Source: a virus. Taken from it: a DNA stretch of 23,166 nt. The position numbers were made by a program, and so were the translations under genes. Location of the stretch: IMG/VR virus record IMGVR_UViG_3300030329_002667, positions 1-23,166 of that record; one strand, 5' to 3'. Below are positions 6,144 through 14,407 of the stretch, one piece after another; the first letter of the stretch is position 1; each line of letters begins with the position of its first letter. The notes below the pieces were generated by a model, which was not told the DNA's origin, did no database searches, and worked only from the letters and a program-made list of their open reading frames with translations.

Positions 6144-6590
6144 ATGGGCAAGAAGTGGATTCCCACTGAGGAGATCCTCAAAGACATCGAACAGATGGCC
6201 ATGACCGGCCTCGATGAGCAGGACATCGCCTGGAATTTGGGGATCAACCCAAATACGTTTAGCCAGAAAAAGCATGACCATCCTGAGATCGAAGAGAATA
6301 TAACGCGCGGATGTGCGCAAGGGATTCGGCGGGCCACCTCTTCCCTCCTGGAACAGGTGGATTCCGGCCACCTTGAGGCAACCAAGTTCTTCCTCAAAAA
6401 CCGCCGCCCGGATACCTGGAACAATGACATCCAACACCAGGCCAACATCCAAATCAACCTCAGTCGTTTGAACGATTCGCAGCTGCTCGATGAGCTACGC
6501 GGAGATCCCACGCTGCTGAATGCCGTCAGTGGGCAAATACCGCAGGCAAAGCAGCTAGAAGACTCACCCGATACTCACCCATCAGCATAA
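6144..6590 (+). CDS. terS: Terminase small subunit
   Basis: A 148-residue protein from ATG 6144 (157 if started at ATG 6117; neither has a strong ribosome site, and 6144 directly follows the upstream stop). It has the layout of phage small terminases: an N-terminal helix-turn-helix (L-D-E-Q-D-I-A-W-N-L-G-I-N-P-N-T-F, about 23-39), a central helical region with the A-T-S-S-L-L-E-Q pattern, and the K-F-F-L-K-N-R-R-P-D-T-W motif (about 81-92) typical of the family just before the oligomer-forming end. It recognises phage DNA and hands it to the large subunit, encoded three genes downstream. Stop and next start overlap as TAATG. Confidence 0.78.
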   Translation: MGKKWIPTEEILKDIEQMAMTGLDEQDIAWNLGINPNTFSQKKHDHPEIEENITRGCAQGIRRATSSLLEQVDSGHLEATKFFLKNRRPDTWNNDIQHQANIQINLSRLNDSQLLDELRGDPTLLNAVSGQIPQAKQLEDSPDTHPSA

Positions 6591-7300
6591 TGGCTGGAAT
6601 TAATCCAATGATTTCAGATACTTCACAGCACGCGCTCCGGTTTGCACAACCGTTGCGCCCGGAGACTGAGCAATTGGAAGGGGTTGACCTAGTGTCGGCA
6701 AAACACGGTACAAGATCACGGTATATTTCTGATCGATCCTCGCAAAGCGTTGCAAATACTGCCGATGTGACTGAGTCTAGATCGGACACAACGGAAAATA
6801 TACCGGTATTGCTGCGAAACCCGGAACCTGATGATGCGGCACTCGGATTGGTCCTGGACAGCTGGACCAGGGCCGTAGCTGATCACTCTCCCTGGGCTAC
6901 CTATCTTAGATCTGATATATCAGTTAAAGTTGAGGAAAAGGGAACCGGACGCCAGGCCACCCGGCAGGGGGGTACCACCGCGCCGATACCCCGCCCCATC
7001 CTCCTTCACCACCACGACATACTCCTCAAAAGCCTAATCCCCCATTCCGACATAGCGTTAGCCTGTGACCCATCGGACCCGGACACGGTTTGGGGCTGGA
7101 GCTGCAGCGAGGTGGATTGTCTGCATTTTTTGTATGTCAAGAATGCCTTCCGCGGTTTTGGAATAGGGCGTTTGTTGCTGCGGGAAACTGGGCTGTGGGG
7201 GGATGAGATACGGATATCACACCGGACACCGGCCTTGTATAGCCATTGGCCAGATGTCCATTTTTTATGGAACCCTTATCGGATGATGAAATGGAATTAA
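6590..7300 (+). CDS. GNAT-like N-acetyltransferase between terminase genes
   Basis: A 236-residue protein. The core (about 71-236) fits a GNAT fold: the P-V-L-L-R-N-P-E-P-D-D start strand and helix (72-82), a D-S-W-T-R helix, the strand I-A-L-A-C-D-P-S-D-P-D (155-165), L-H-F-L-Y-V (178-183), and the acetyl-CoA pyrophosphate loop R-G-F-G-I-G (188-193) leading into the L-L-L-R helix. Acetyltransferase-like proteins of this type occur beside terminase genes in other phages; the substrate is unknown. The first 70 residues are polar, low-complexity and rich in Ser, Thr and Arg, unlike the core, and the segment 105-135 is also disordered-looking, so the true start may be internal or the gene may carry an added N-terminus. 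Family call fairly good; role unknown. Confidence 0.7.
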   Translation: MAGINPMISDTSQHALRFAQPLRPETEQLEGVDLVSAKHGTRSRYISDRSSQSVANTADVTESRSDTTENIPVLLRNPEPDDAALGLVLDSWTRAVADHSPWATYLRSDISVKVEEKGTGRQATRQGGTTAPIPRPILLHHHDILLKSLIPHSDIALACDPSDPDTVWGWSCSEVDCLHFLYVKNAFRGFGIGRLLLRETGLWGDEIRISHRTPALYSHWPDVHFLWNPYRMMKWN

Positions 7301-7623
7301 AACAGGTCCATCTGATGCGTGTCTTGCAGATGCCAGGCGGCACGACGGAGTTACTTCAGGCTGGAGAGAAGAATGGAACGGTGACCAAGTTAAACTGGGA
7401 GGAGGATATGATCCAGGTGGTCCGGAATGTTGAGGGGGTAGTGTACACGCGGTATATCCCATTGACGGCAGTTCAGTTTTTGGAAACTTTTGAGGATTCA
7501 AAGGTGGTAGAAGATGGCAGGAAGTCCCAAAAAGCGGGCGCGGCGGGAAGCAGCAAACGATCTGCAGTGGAGCAGGGAGCAAAGGCTTCTAGTCGAGGAG
7601 GCAATAAGAAGAAAGCGGGCTAG
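7291..7623 (+). CDS. Small phage protein preceding the large terminase
   Basis: A 110-residue protein from ATG 7291, chosen because the segment from M-E-L-K-Q-V-H-L on looks protein-like and resembles small conserved phage proteins in this position; ATG 7267 is an in-frame alternative. The first 75 residues form a compact beta-rich unit (M-P-G-G-T-T-E-L-L, then L-N-W-E-E-D-M-I-Q-V-V-R, then Y-T-R-Y-I-P-L-T-A-V). The last 35 are a Lys/Ser/Ala/Gly-rich basic tail that overlaps the start of the large terminase gene by 110 bases in another frame. It overlaps the acetyltransferase gene by 10 bases. No function is known. Confidence 0.65.
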   Translation: MELKQVHLMRVLQMPGGTTELLQAGEKNGTVTKLNWEEDMIQVVRNVEGVVYTRYIPLTAVQFLETFEDSKVVEDGRKSQKAGAAGSSKRSAVEQGAKASSRGGNKKKAG

Positions 7624-9043
7624 GGATCAGGTCCGGGCGAAGCTTGCAGGATTGGGTGAGGCGTTAGTGGAATCACTCCATGAGAAGCAGCGGGAATTCT
7701 TTTTAGCAGATTATCACAAGAAGCTGGCGCGGTGTAGCCGGCGTGCAGGGAAGACGCATTTGGCGGCAGTGGGATTGATCACGGCAGCCGTGGGAATGGA
7801 TAATTTGCTGGTGCCTTACATCACATTGAGCATTAAGAATGCGAGAAGGATTGTATGGAACACGTTGAGGGATTTGGAACGTGGCTGGGGATTTGGGATG
7901 GAGTTTTTGGAGAACCAGCTGACGGTGCGATTTCCGAATGGGAGTCAGATCATCATGGGCGGATGTCAGGATGAGTCTGAAATTGAGAAGTTCCGGGGTC
8001 CGCGTTACAAGCTTTGTGTAATTGATGAATGCCAATCGATAAAGAGCAGAACCTTGGAGAATTTAGTGGAAGATATCTTGGAGCCGGCGTGTTTGGATCT
8101 GGATGGCAGCATCTGGATGTTCGGCACACCAAGCGCGGCGGCTGCAGGATATTTTTACGACATGGATCAGTTGGAGCGATCCCCTTGGCAGAAGCATTTC
8201 TGGACCCTTTTAGAAAATCCGCATCTTCCGGGTGCAGCTGCATGGCTGGAGAGGAAGAAGGAGGAAGCAGGATGGGATGAGGGGGATGCAACGTTCCGGC
8301 GGGAATATGAGGGACAGTGGGTGCGTGATGAAAACTCATTGGTTTATGCATTTAACAAAAAAAGGAACTGTGCAGCGGAGCTGCCGGAAGTCGAGTGGAA
8401 TTATGCACTTGGGGTGGATTTGGGTTTCATTGACAGCACCGCGTTTGTGGTCATCTGCTGGAGTGAGGAAATTCCGGAAACGTATGTGGTGGAGACTCAA
8501 AAATACACCGGGTTCACTGCAGAGGATATTGCAAAAAAAATTCAGTATCTGGATGCAACGTATCAGTTCACAAGGATTGTTGCCGACACTGGCGGTTTGG
8601 GGAAGATGGTGGTGGAGGAGATGTCGAAACGATATTCACTGGATATTCTCCCGGCGCAAAAAAGACAAAAACATGACCACATCGAACTTCTAAATTCTGA
8701 TCTAAAGAAGGGAAAAGTCCTGATTGCTGATGTACCAGAAAACCAGGATCTGATTGATGAGCTGGAACTCTTGGAGTGGGATATGACCGAGATGCTGAAA
8801 GGGCGGTATATTGAGAAGGCAGATTGTGAGAACCACGCGGCAGATGCACTGTTGTATGTATGGCGGGAATCATTGGCGTTTTTGCACACACCTCAGACAT
8901 TGATGCCGATGATCGGGACCAGGGAGTGGTTCCGGGCGGAAGAGCAGCGCATGGAAGCTGCTGCTCTGAGCCAAGTGGAGGATGAGGGTTCCCAGTGGTG
9001 GGAAGAAGGCGGATTGGAACCGGTTTATGAACAACTGAACTGA
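7514..9043 (+). CDS. terL: Terminase large subunit
   Basis: A 509-residue packaging motor with both expected domains. ATPase: adaptor region around 55-64, Walker A C-S-R-R-A-G-K-T (74-81), Walker B L-C-V-I-D-E (167-172) with catalytic Glu172, and the coupling motif F-G-T-P (203-206). RNase-H-like nuclease: G-V-D-L-G (300-304) with Asp302, V-A-D-T-G-G (356-361) with Asp358, and N-H-A-A-D-A (440-445) with Asp444. The enzyme drives DNA into the prohead through the portal and cuts the concatemer. ATG 7514 has an AAAGG about ten bases upstream. The first 40 residues are strongly basic. Its small subunit is at 6144 and its portal partner at 11620, with a large unrelated ORF between them. Call is firm. 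Confidence 0.95.
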   Translation: MAGSPKKRARREAANDLQWSREQRLLVEEAIRRKRARDQVRAKLAGLGEALVESLHEKQREFFLADYHKKLARCSRRAGKTHLAAVGLITAAVGMDNLLVPYITLSIKNARRIVWNTLRDLERGWGFGMEFLENQLTVRFPNGSQIIMGGCQDESEIEKFRGPRYKLCVIDECQSIKSRTLENLVEDILEPACLDLDGSIWMFGTPSAAAAGYFYDMDQLERSPWQKHFWTLLENPHLPGAAAWLERKKEEAGWDEGDATFRREYEGQWVRDENSLVYAFNKKRNCAAELPEVEWNYALGVDLGFIDSTAFVVICWSEEIPETYVVETQKYTGFTAEDIAKKIQYLDATYQFTRIVADTGGLGKMVVEEMSKRYSLDILPAQKRQKHDHIELLNSDLKKGKVLIADVPENQDLIDELELLEWDMTEMLKGRYIEKADCENHAADALLYVWRESLAFLHTPQTLMPMIGTREWFRAEEQRMEAAALSQVEDEGSQWWEEGGLEPVYEQLN

Positions 9044-9045
9044 AC

Positions 9046-11493
9046 ATGGCAGAAAATCTAAAAATTTCCGGACCAGGTGGAGTCGAGGCGATCATGCGCC
9101 AGAAGCAGGCGAATGAGATACTGGACAAATCCTCAAAAAGAATGCCGATCCGCAGCGACATGCTCCAGGCGATGGAGCAGCCTGTTTATCAGACACCGGA
9201 AGAAGAAGAAAATGCCCTACGTCAGGCGTTGATGGCTGCATCAGAATATGTTCCTTCAGAATTAAAAACGGCAGGAAAGTATTTAGGTAAAGCAAATCCT
9301 TGGAAAATCATTGCTGAAAGCCTGCTGATTGGGAAACCGGTTGAGGCGGCAACGACATACGAAAAAATCCCGGCCTATGGGGGAGGAACGCGGGCAAGTG
9401 TCCGGAAGAAACTGGTTGAAGCATTCCAGGAAGCAGATCCGGCAGTTCAATCTCTGAGAAAATACTTCACCAAAGAAGAGCTGGAGCTGATGGCACCGGA
9501 AACTGTGGGTAAAATCCAGATGCTTATGCAGGCGCAGCCCATGACGGCAAAGGAAGAACCTGGTGAAGATCCTAGAATCCTGGCAGGCGGCACCGGAATG
9601 CGGTCCCGCGAGCTGGCAGCCATGGCCCAGGCCGGGAAATCCAAAAAAGGATGGTACCGTGCCAGTGGAAATGCCCTGGATCAGGTCTTTGAATCTGATA
9701 GTCCACGGTTTACAGCACTGCTTGCAGCACTTTCCCCGCAAACCAGTGTCGAATCAAACCTGGAAAACGCGCTGAATGTATGGAAGGGATGGGTAGAAGC
9801 CGGCAGGCCGACTGATGAAGCAGAAATATTGAAGGTGATGGGGGATGCCATCCAAAAATCACCGATTGAGCGGCGTAACCGGGAGCAGCTGGAGCAGCTG
9901 TCGAAGGATCTTGGCCTTGGAGAGGATGGATCGAAGGAAGAATTGATTGAAAAAATTAAAATATTCCAGGCAGAGTCTCCACAGAATGCAAACCAGGTGA
10001 ATTTAAAGTCTGTATTGGGCGCATGGCGTCCGAATTCGATCCGCGCACTGACCACGCCGGAAGGAGAACCCATCCGGCTGTCCGGTGCAAAGGTTCAAAG
10101 CTTCAATTTGAACATCCAGGGCAACAAGGATGAAGTAACCAACGACACCTGGGAAGGGAAAGCCGTTGGGGTTCTTCAAAAAGTCTTTTCCGGTGCCAGA
10201 AGGAAATTTGACACGGCCCTTGGCAGGGAGGAATTAGGCTATAAATCCCCAGGATACCTGGCCAGCAGCGCATTGCATCGGAAAGCCGCAGATATTTTGA
10301 AAAAAGCCACAGGGCGGGATTGGTCTGCGCGGGAAATCCAGGAAACGGTGTGGAGTTTTACCAAAGCAGTGATGGAGCAACGTGGTGAAGCAGGCGAAAC
10401 CCGGACCATCCCGGAGATTATTTCCGACACTGAGGCGATTGATAAACGTATTGCAGAAGTTCCCGACTTTGCTACACTTTTAGGCACTGGTAGATATGCA
10501 CAAATTTTAACAGAGGCAGGCTATGGCGAAAGACTCCCAGAACTCGCAAACATCCAGGGGTTTGGATCAGAAGACCCAGGAAGCGATCCAGGTTCTTACG
10601 GTGAACAAATTATTGGAACCGTTGGCAAACGACTTGAGGAGCAATTTAGAGGGGATGCCGTCCCAAGAGTCTTCAGCAACATCCGGAAAAAGCTCAGACC
10701 CGCTGAAACAGGAGTTAGTGGCAGGGGGGCTTTCACCAGAGGAAGCGGAAGAGCTGCTGCAAATCAGTTAGATTCATTTTCCCTACCTAAAGAAACCGTT
10801 TCGGAGCTGAAATCCCTTGGGATCAATGCTCCTGAAACGATTGTCCAGTTAAAACCCAACAAAAACGGCGTAGCCAGCTTCACCAAGGCCATTACTGAAG
10901 CGGCCAATTCCACAAAATTTGGAAAATCGGTTTATGTTTACTCTCCGGAGGAATATGAACAGATGAAGCTGTTTGTTACCCCAGATAAAAAAGCCGGATT
11001 TGCCATCAAGGATGATGGTGACATTGTCAGTGTCTTCAACCACAAAAAATCTAAATATCGCGGCGTAGGTCCGGTGATGATGCTCCTTGCGGTCCAGGAA
11101 GGCGGCAGGAAACTGGATGCATTTGACACTCAGCTACCGCATATCTATTCAAAAGTAGGTTTTAAAGTCGCAGCAAGACTTCCATGGTCTGATGAGGAAG
11201 CACCTCCCGGATGGAGCAAGGAAGATTTTAAACGGTTCAACAATGGGGAACCGGATGTGGTCTTTATGTACTATGAACCTGACCTACGGAAAACCGAAGT
11301 GCTGACTTTTGGGGCGCGTCAGTATGATCCCAATGATGAAAAGAGGAATGCCACACTTTTCACTGATTATATGGAAGCCGTGGCAGAGCAGATTAACAAA
11401 GTAGAAGGACAAAATGCTGAAGTGGAAGAAGTCACCGAAGACATCGAACTTGACCCAGGAGAAATCCTTGAGTCTAGTGAAGTTCCTCAGTGA
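9046..11493 (+). CDS. Large polyvalent-type phage protein with GNAT-like C-terminus
   Basis: An 815-residue soluble protein, two bases after the terminase stop, with no signal peptide or membrane segment. Residues 1-180 are helical and Glu/Lys-rich. A conserved-looking domain follows at about 200-480, with W-Y-R-A-S (203-207), L-L-A-A-L-S-P-Q-T-S-V-E (225-236) and G-R-P-T-D (253-257); such a domain is seen in large phage proteins, but I do not know its activity. The linker at 490-575 is Gly/Arg-rich and is overprinted by a second ORF. The C-terminal domain (about 605-745) has G-F-A-I-K-D-D-G-D-I-V-S-V-F (651-664), R-G-V-G-P-V-M-M-L-L-A-V (672-683) and I-Y-S-K-V-G-F (700-706), consistent with an acetyltransferase fold. 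Multi-domain proteins like this may be injected with the DNA; here that is inference. An acidic tail ends the protein. Confidence 0.6.
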   Translation: MAENLKISGPGGVEAIMRQKQANEILDKSSKRMPIRSDMLQAMEQPVYQTPEEEENALRQALMAASEYVPSELKTAGKYLGKANPWKIIAESLLIGKPVEAATTYEKIPAYGGGTRASVRKKLVEAFQEADPAVQSLRKYFTKEELELMAPETVGKIQMLMQAQPMTAKEEPGEDPRILAGGTGMRSRELAAMAQAGKSKKGWYRASGNALDQVFESDSPRFTALLAALSPQTSVESNLENALNVWKGWVEAGRPTDEAEILKVMGDAIQKSPIERRNREQLEQLSKDLGLGEDGSKEELIEKIKIFQAESPQNANQVNLKSVLGAWRPNSIRALTTPEGEPIRLSGAKVQSFNLNIQGNKDEVTNDTWEGKAVGVLQKVFSGARRKFDTALGREELGYKSPGYLASSALHRKAADILKKATGRDWSAREIQETVWSFTKAVMEQRGEAGETRTIPEIISDTEAIDKRIAEVPDFATLLGTGRYAQILTEAGYGERLPELANIQGFGSEDPGSDPGSYGEQIIGTVGKRLEEQFRGDAVPRVFSNIRKKLRPAETGVSGRGAFTRGSGRAAANQLDSFSLPKETVSELKSLGINAPETIVQLKPNKNGVASFTKAITEAANSTKFGKSVYVYSPEEYEQMKLFVTPDKKAGFAIKDDGDIVSVFNHKKSKYRGVGPVMMLLAVQEGGRKLDAFDTQLPHIYSKVGFKVAARLPWSDEEAPPGWSKEDFKRFNNGEPDVVFMYYEPDLRKTEVLTFGARQYDPNDEKRNATLFTDYMEAVAEQINKVEGQNAEVEEVTEDIELDPGEILESSEVPQ
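10523..10771 (+). CDS. Nested 82-residue ORF inside the large polyvalent gene
   Basis: This ORF lies wholly inside the 815-codon gene in the +1-shifted frame. Its ATG follows AGAGG by about six bases, after an in-frame stop at 10508-10510. Its codons (CAG, CTG, TTG, GCG, CCG, GAA) match the rest of the phage, and its protein reads like a normal soluble helical protein: a polar N-terminus, a helix with Q-E-A-I-Q-V-L and L-L-E-P-L-A-N-D-L, a Ser-rich linker, and a C-terminal helix pair L-S-P-E-E-A-E-E-L-L. In contrast, the host frame over the same span is Gly/Arg-rich and irregular. No family is recognised. It could be a true overlapping gene, or a separate gene now spanned by a fused frame. 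Confidence 0.5.
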   Translation: MAKDSQNSQTSRGLDQKTQEAIQVLTVNKLLEPLANDLRSNLEGMPSQESSATSGKSSDPLKQELVAGGLSPEEAEELLQIS

Positions 11494-11620
11494 AAACCGG
11501 GTGGCAGAATTTGAAGGGCATGGTTTGAAAGTAAAATTTTACCAGGAAATCCCGGAACTGAAATTACCGGAACTTCCACCAGATAATAGTTTAATCCGAG
11601 AATACCAGATGGAGTCATAA
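11468..11620 (+). CDS. Small hypothetical protein before the portal
   Basis: A 50-residue protein. The frame is open back to ATG 11414, but AGGAGA at 11457-11462 sits five bases before TTG 11468, which gives a tidy N-terminus (M-S-L-V-K-F-L) and a 26-base overlap with the preceding gene. The sequence alternates beta strands (V-A-E-F-E-G-H-G-L-K-V-K-F) and a Pro/Leu-rich tail, like small accessory proteins often found just before phage portal genes. Its stop overlaps the portal ATG as TAATG, so the two are coupled. Function unknown. Confidence 0.6.
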   Translation: MSLVKFLSENRVAEFEGHGLKVKFYQEIPELKLPELPPDNSLIREYQMES

Positions 11621-13497
11621 TGGCATTTTGGTGGCAAGCAGAAACGGAGGAAGAACTGGGAAACCGGTTGACTGAAACCGTAAACCAGCTCAAAGAGGAT
11701 CACCTGGGGCGGATGCAGCTGAACATCGACATGCTGCGGATGTACACCCAGCGGAATTATGAGGCACTGGACCGGTTTGAACCATCGATGCGGATCGGAC
11801 TGCCAATGGCGGAAGATTTTAGGATGCGTCTGAATGTGGTAGGAAACATAACGGACACACTTGTCAGCCGCCTTGGCAAATCTCGGCCCCGCCCCATGTA
11901 TCTGACCAAGCGCGGAGACTACCGGCTGCGGACCAGGGCGAAGAAGCTCACCGATGCAATGGAAGGAATCTTCCACCAGGTGGGCATGTATGATCTGATG
12001 CCGAAGATTTTCCAGGATGCCTGCATCTTTGATTTGGCAGCAATGAAAGTGGGCCGTGATGGAAATGATATTTTTGCAGAAAGGGTCTTTCCCAATGAGC
12101 TGCTGTGGGATTTGAATGCAGCCATGTATTCCGAGGTTCCACCGTCTTTACACCAGACCAAAAAGGTTCCCCTGGAGCAGATGATTCTCAATTTCCCGGA
12201 GCATAAAGATCAAATCATGTACTACTCTGCTGCATCGGACAGTGATTATTTCGGTGAGGAGGGGCATGATGCGGAAATGGTAGAATGTGTCGAGTCATGG
12301 CATCTTCCTTCCATCAATGGCGCAGATGACGGCAGGCACGCGATCACCATGGATAACCTGGTGCTGGTGGATGAGCAGTATAACTATCCGAATTATCCGT
12401 TTGTCACCATGACCTGGGGGGATTCAGTCCTCGGATGGTCCGGAATCTCCCTGGTGGAATCCCTAAAATCGATCCAGTTTGAAATCAATAAACTGGCACT
12501 CAGAATTCAGCAGGCCATGCACCTGGTCAGTGTGCCGTGGATCTTTGTGGCCCACGGCAGCCGCGTGGTGGAATCCAGTTTGAGGAATGCACCCGGCACC
12601 GTGGTCAATTATGTAGGTCAGCCGCCGGTCAGCTACACGCCCACCGCGATGTCATCGGAAGTCTATGCCCACCTGGACCGGCTTTATCAACGTGCCTATG
12701 AAATTGCAGGCGTTTCCGAGCTTTCCGCAACCGGAAGAAAACCCTCCGGGCTGGACAGCGGTGCTGCATTAAGAACGTATCACGATATTGAAACCGAGCG
12801 TTTCATTACGGTGGGTCAGAAATATGAAAAAGCATACATGGATGCAGCCGTGTGGTTCCAGGATCTGGCCCGCGAGATTGTGAAGGATTCCGGATCATTT
12901 CCGGTCAAAGGATTCAAAAGACGCGCCCTAGAAGAGCTGGATTTTAAAGACATCGATTTGGCAGAAAAAGATTATGTGCTGCAAGCCTACCCGGTGAGTC
13001 TCCTTCCATCGACACCGGCAGGACGCCTGCAGGCGGTCACCGAGCTGATCCAGAATGGAGTGATCACCCAGAAGGAGCATATTGTCAGGCTGCTCGATTT
13101 CCCGGATCTGGAATCGGTGACATCCCTCTATGATGCCCTGGAAAGGGATGTGGAGTGGAGGATTTCCGAGATCCTGGAGGATGAACGATACCATGCCCCG
13201 GAGCCGGTGATGGATCTCGCGTTTGCCAAGGAACGGATGACCATCGCGTACCTGGAAGCAGAGCAGGATGGTTTGGAATTAAACAAACTGGATATGATGC
13301 TGCGCTTTATTGATGAGTGTGATGCCCTGATGCAGGAAGGCGCAGCCGGGCCAGAGATTATTACGGAGCAGGCCGCAGCAGCTGGTGGAGAAACCCCACA
13401 GCTGGAAGCCGCATCTCTCCCAGGTATGGAAACCCCAATGACTGAAACAATAACACCGCCGGTAATGCCACCGGCGCCAGAAGGATTGCCAGTATGA
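11620..13497 (+). CDS. Portal protein
   Basis: A 625-residue head-to-tail connector subunit, expected to form the dodecameric ring at the unique vertex through which DNA enters and leaves. Size and layout fit portals of podovirus-like phages: an N-terminal helical part with repeated Arg/Met helices (20-90), a central region with L-V-L-V-D-E-Q-Y-N-Y-P-N-Y-P-F-V (about 250-265) and L-G-W-S-G-I-S-L-V-E-S-L (about 273-284), the stem-to-crown stretch S-E-L-S-A-T-G-R-K-P-S-G (about 367-378), and a C-terminal Pro/Met/Glu-rich tail from about 580. It lies between terminase and scaffold genes as usual, starting at a TAATG overlap and ending with an ATGA overlap on the scaffold gene. Confidence 0.88.
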   Translation: MAFWWQAETEEELGNRLTETVNQLKEDHLGRMQLNIDMLRMYTQRNYEALDRFEPSMRIGLPMAEDFRMRLNVVGNITDTLVSRLGKSRPRPMYLTKRGDYRLRTRAKKLTDAMEGIFHQVGMYDLMPKIFQDACIFDLAAMKVGRDGNDIFAERVFPNELLWDLNAAMYSEVPPSLHQTKKVPLEQMILNFPEHKDQIMYYSAASDSDYFGEEGHDAEMVECVESWHLPSINGADDGRHAITMDNLVLVDEQYNYPNYPFVTMTWGDSVLGWSGISLVESLKSIQFEINKLALRIQQAMHLVSVPWIFVAHGSRVVESSLRNAPGTVVNYVGQPPVSYTPTAMSSEVYAHLDRLYQRAYEIAGVSELSATGRKPSGLDSGAALRTYHDIETERFITVGQKYEKAYMDAAVWFQDLAREIVKDSGSFPVKGFKRRALEELDFKDIDLAEKDYVLQAYPVSLLPSTPAGRLQAVTELIQNGVITQKEHIVRLLDFPDLESVTSLYDALERDVEWRISEILEDERYHAPEPVMDLAFAKERMTIAYLEAEQDGLELNKLDMMLRFIDECDALMQEGAAGPEIITEQAAAAGGETPQLEAASLPGMETPMTETITPPVMPPAPEGLPV

Positions 13498-14399
13498 GCG
13501 CAGAAGAATTGGAAGTTTTACCACCGGAAGACCAGGCCGGCGTGGACGCATGGCTGGAGTCCAAAGGCCGGACATTAGAAGCCACTGAGATTGAAGAAAA
13601 TGCAGAGATTGAAGAAGCTGCACCAGTGGATGAGTCTCCAGAAACTGAAATTGCAGTTGAGAATAATGAAGATGAAACCGTTGAAGAACCTGTGGCCGAA
13701 GAGCAGCCCAGAATCAGCCGAGCGTTTTCAAAAGTGGCTCACAAGGAACGCCGACTTCAGAAAGAACGTGCAGAACTCCAAAAACTGAAAGAAGAACTGA
13801 AACCGTTCCAGGAAGCAAAAGCCGCAGCAGACTCCGGGGATATGATGACGGCCGTTAATAAAGTGGGCTGGAATTACCAGGATGCCACAAAACAGGTGCT
13901 TTCCCACGGCAAGCCGGTCACAAAAAACTCTCAGACATCACAACTGGACCAACGCCTGGCGAAGCTGGAATCAATGGAGAAGCAGAAAAAGGTTGATGAT
14001 TATGTTGCAAAATTAAAAAACATCGTAGAAACTGACGATAAATACGAATTGCTCCGCGCTCAATGGGACAATGCGTGGCCGACTATTCTGGAGATGCAGA
14101 AAATCACGGCCACTACATCTGGAACCATTAAGCCGGAACATGACATCCTCCGGGAAGTGGAGGATTTTTATGAAGAGCAGACGCGAGCCTTGGCATCTTC
14201 TGCCAAGATGCGGAAACTCTTGGGCCAGACCGATGCTGGCCAATCTCAGGAAACGCCATCGGAATCTCAAAGGACAAGACAGAGAACTTTACGAAACAAA
14301 GTCTCTGCCTCTACGCCGTCTAAACCGCGGGCGCCTCAGACCAAGCGGGAACGCCTGGATGAAGCACTTGCAGTGTTTGAATCGAGCGCGAGGGGCTAA
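13494..14399 (+). CDS. Scaffolding protein
   Basis: A 301-residue, highly charged, helical protein between portal and capsid genes, the classical place for a scaffold. The first 70 residues are very acidic; a predicted coiled coil follows (E-R-R-L-Q-K-E-R-A-E-L-Q-K-L-K-E-E-L, about 85-102) and another around 150-180. The C-terminal 60 residues are basic (R-T-R-Q-R-T-L-R and K-P-R-A-P-Q-T-K-R-E-R), as expected for the segment that binds the coat protein electrostatically. It would template prohead assembly and leave before DNA fills the head. No serine protease domain is visible here or nearby. Identification rests on position and composition, since scaffolds are poorly conserved. Confidence 0.78.
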   Translation: MSAEELEVLPPEDQAGVDAWLESKGRTLEATEIEENAEIEEAAPVDESPETEIAVENNEDETVEEPVAEEQPRISRAFSKVAHKERRLQKERAELQKLKEELKPFQEAKAAADSGDMMTAVNKVGWNYQDATKQVLSHGKPVTKNSQTSQLDQRLAKLESMEKQKKVDDYVAKLKNIVETDDKYELLRAQWDNAWPTILEMQKITATTSGTIKPEHDILREVEDFYEEQTRALASSAKMRKLLGQTDAGQSQETPSESQRTRQRTLRNKVSASTPSKPRAPQTKRERLDEALAVFESSARG

Positions 14400-14407
14400 A
14401 CAAGTCC

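Noticed and set aside
5792-6511. Open frame of 239 codons on the minus strand
   Set aside because: It runs antisense to the terminase small subunit and the promoter gap; no ribosome site and Ser/Cys-rich shadow composition.
8568-9161. Open frame of 197 codons on the minus strand
   Set aside because: Antisense to the nuclease domain of the large terminase, whose motifs are intact; Pro/Ser-rich shadow.
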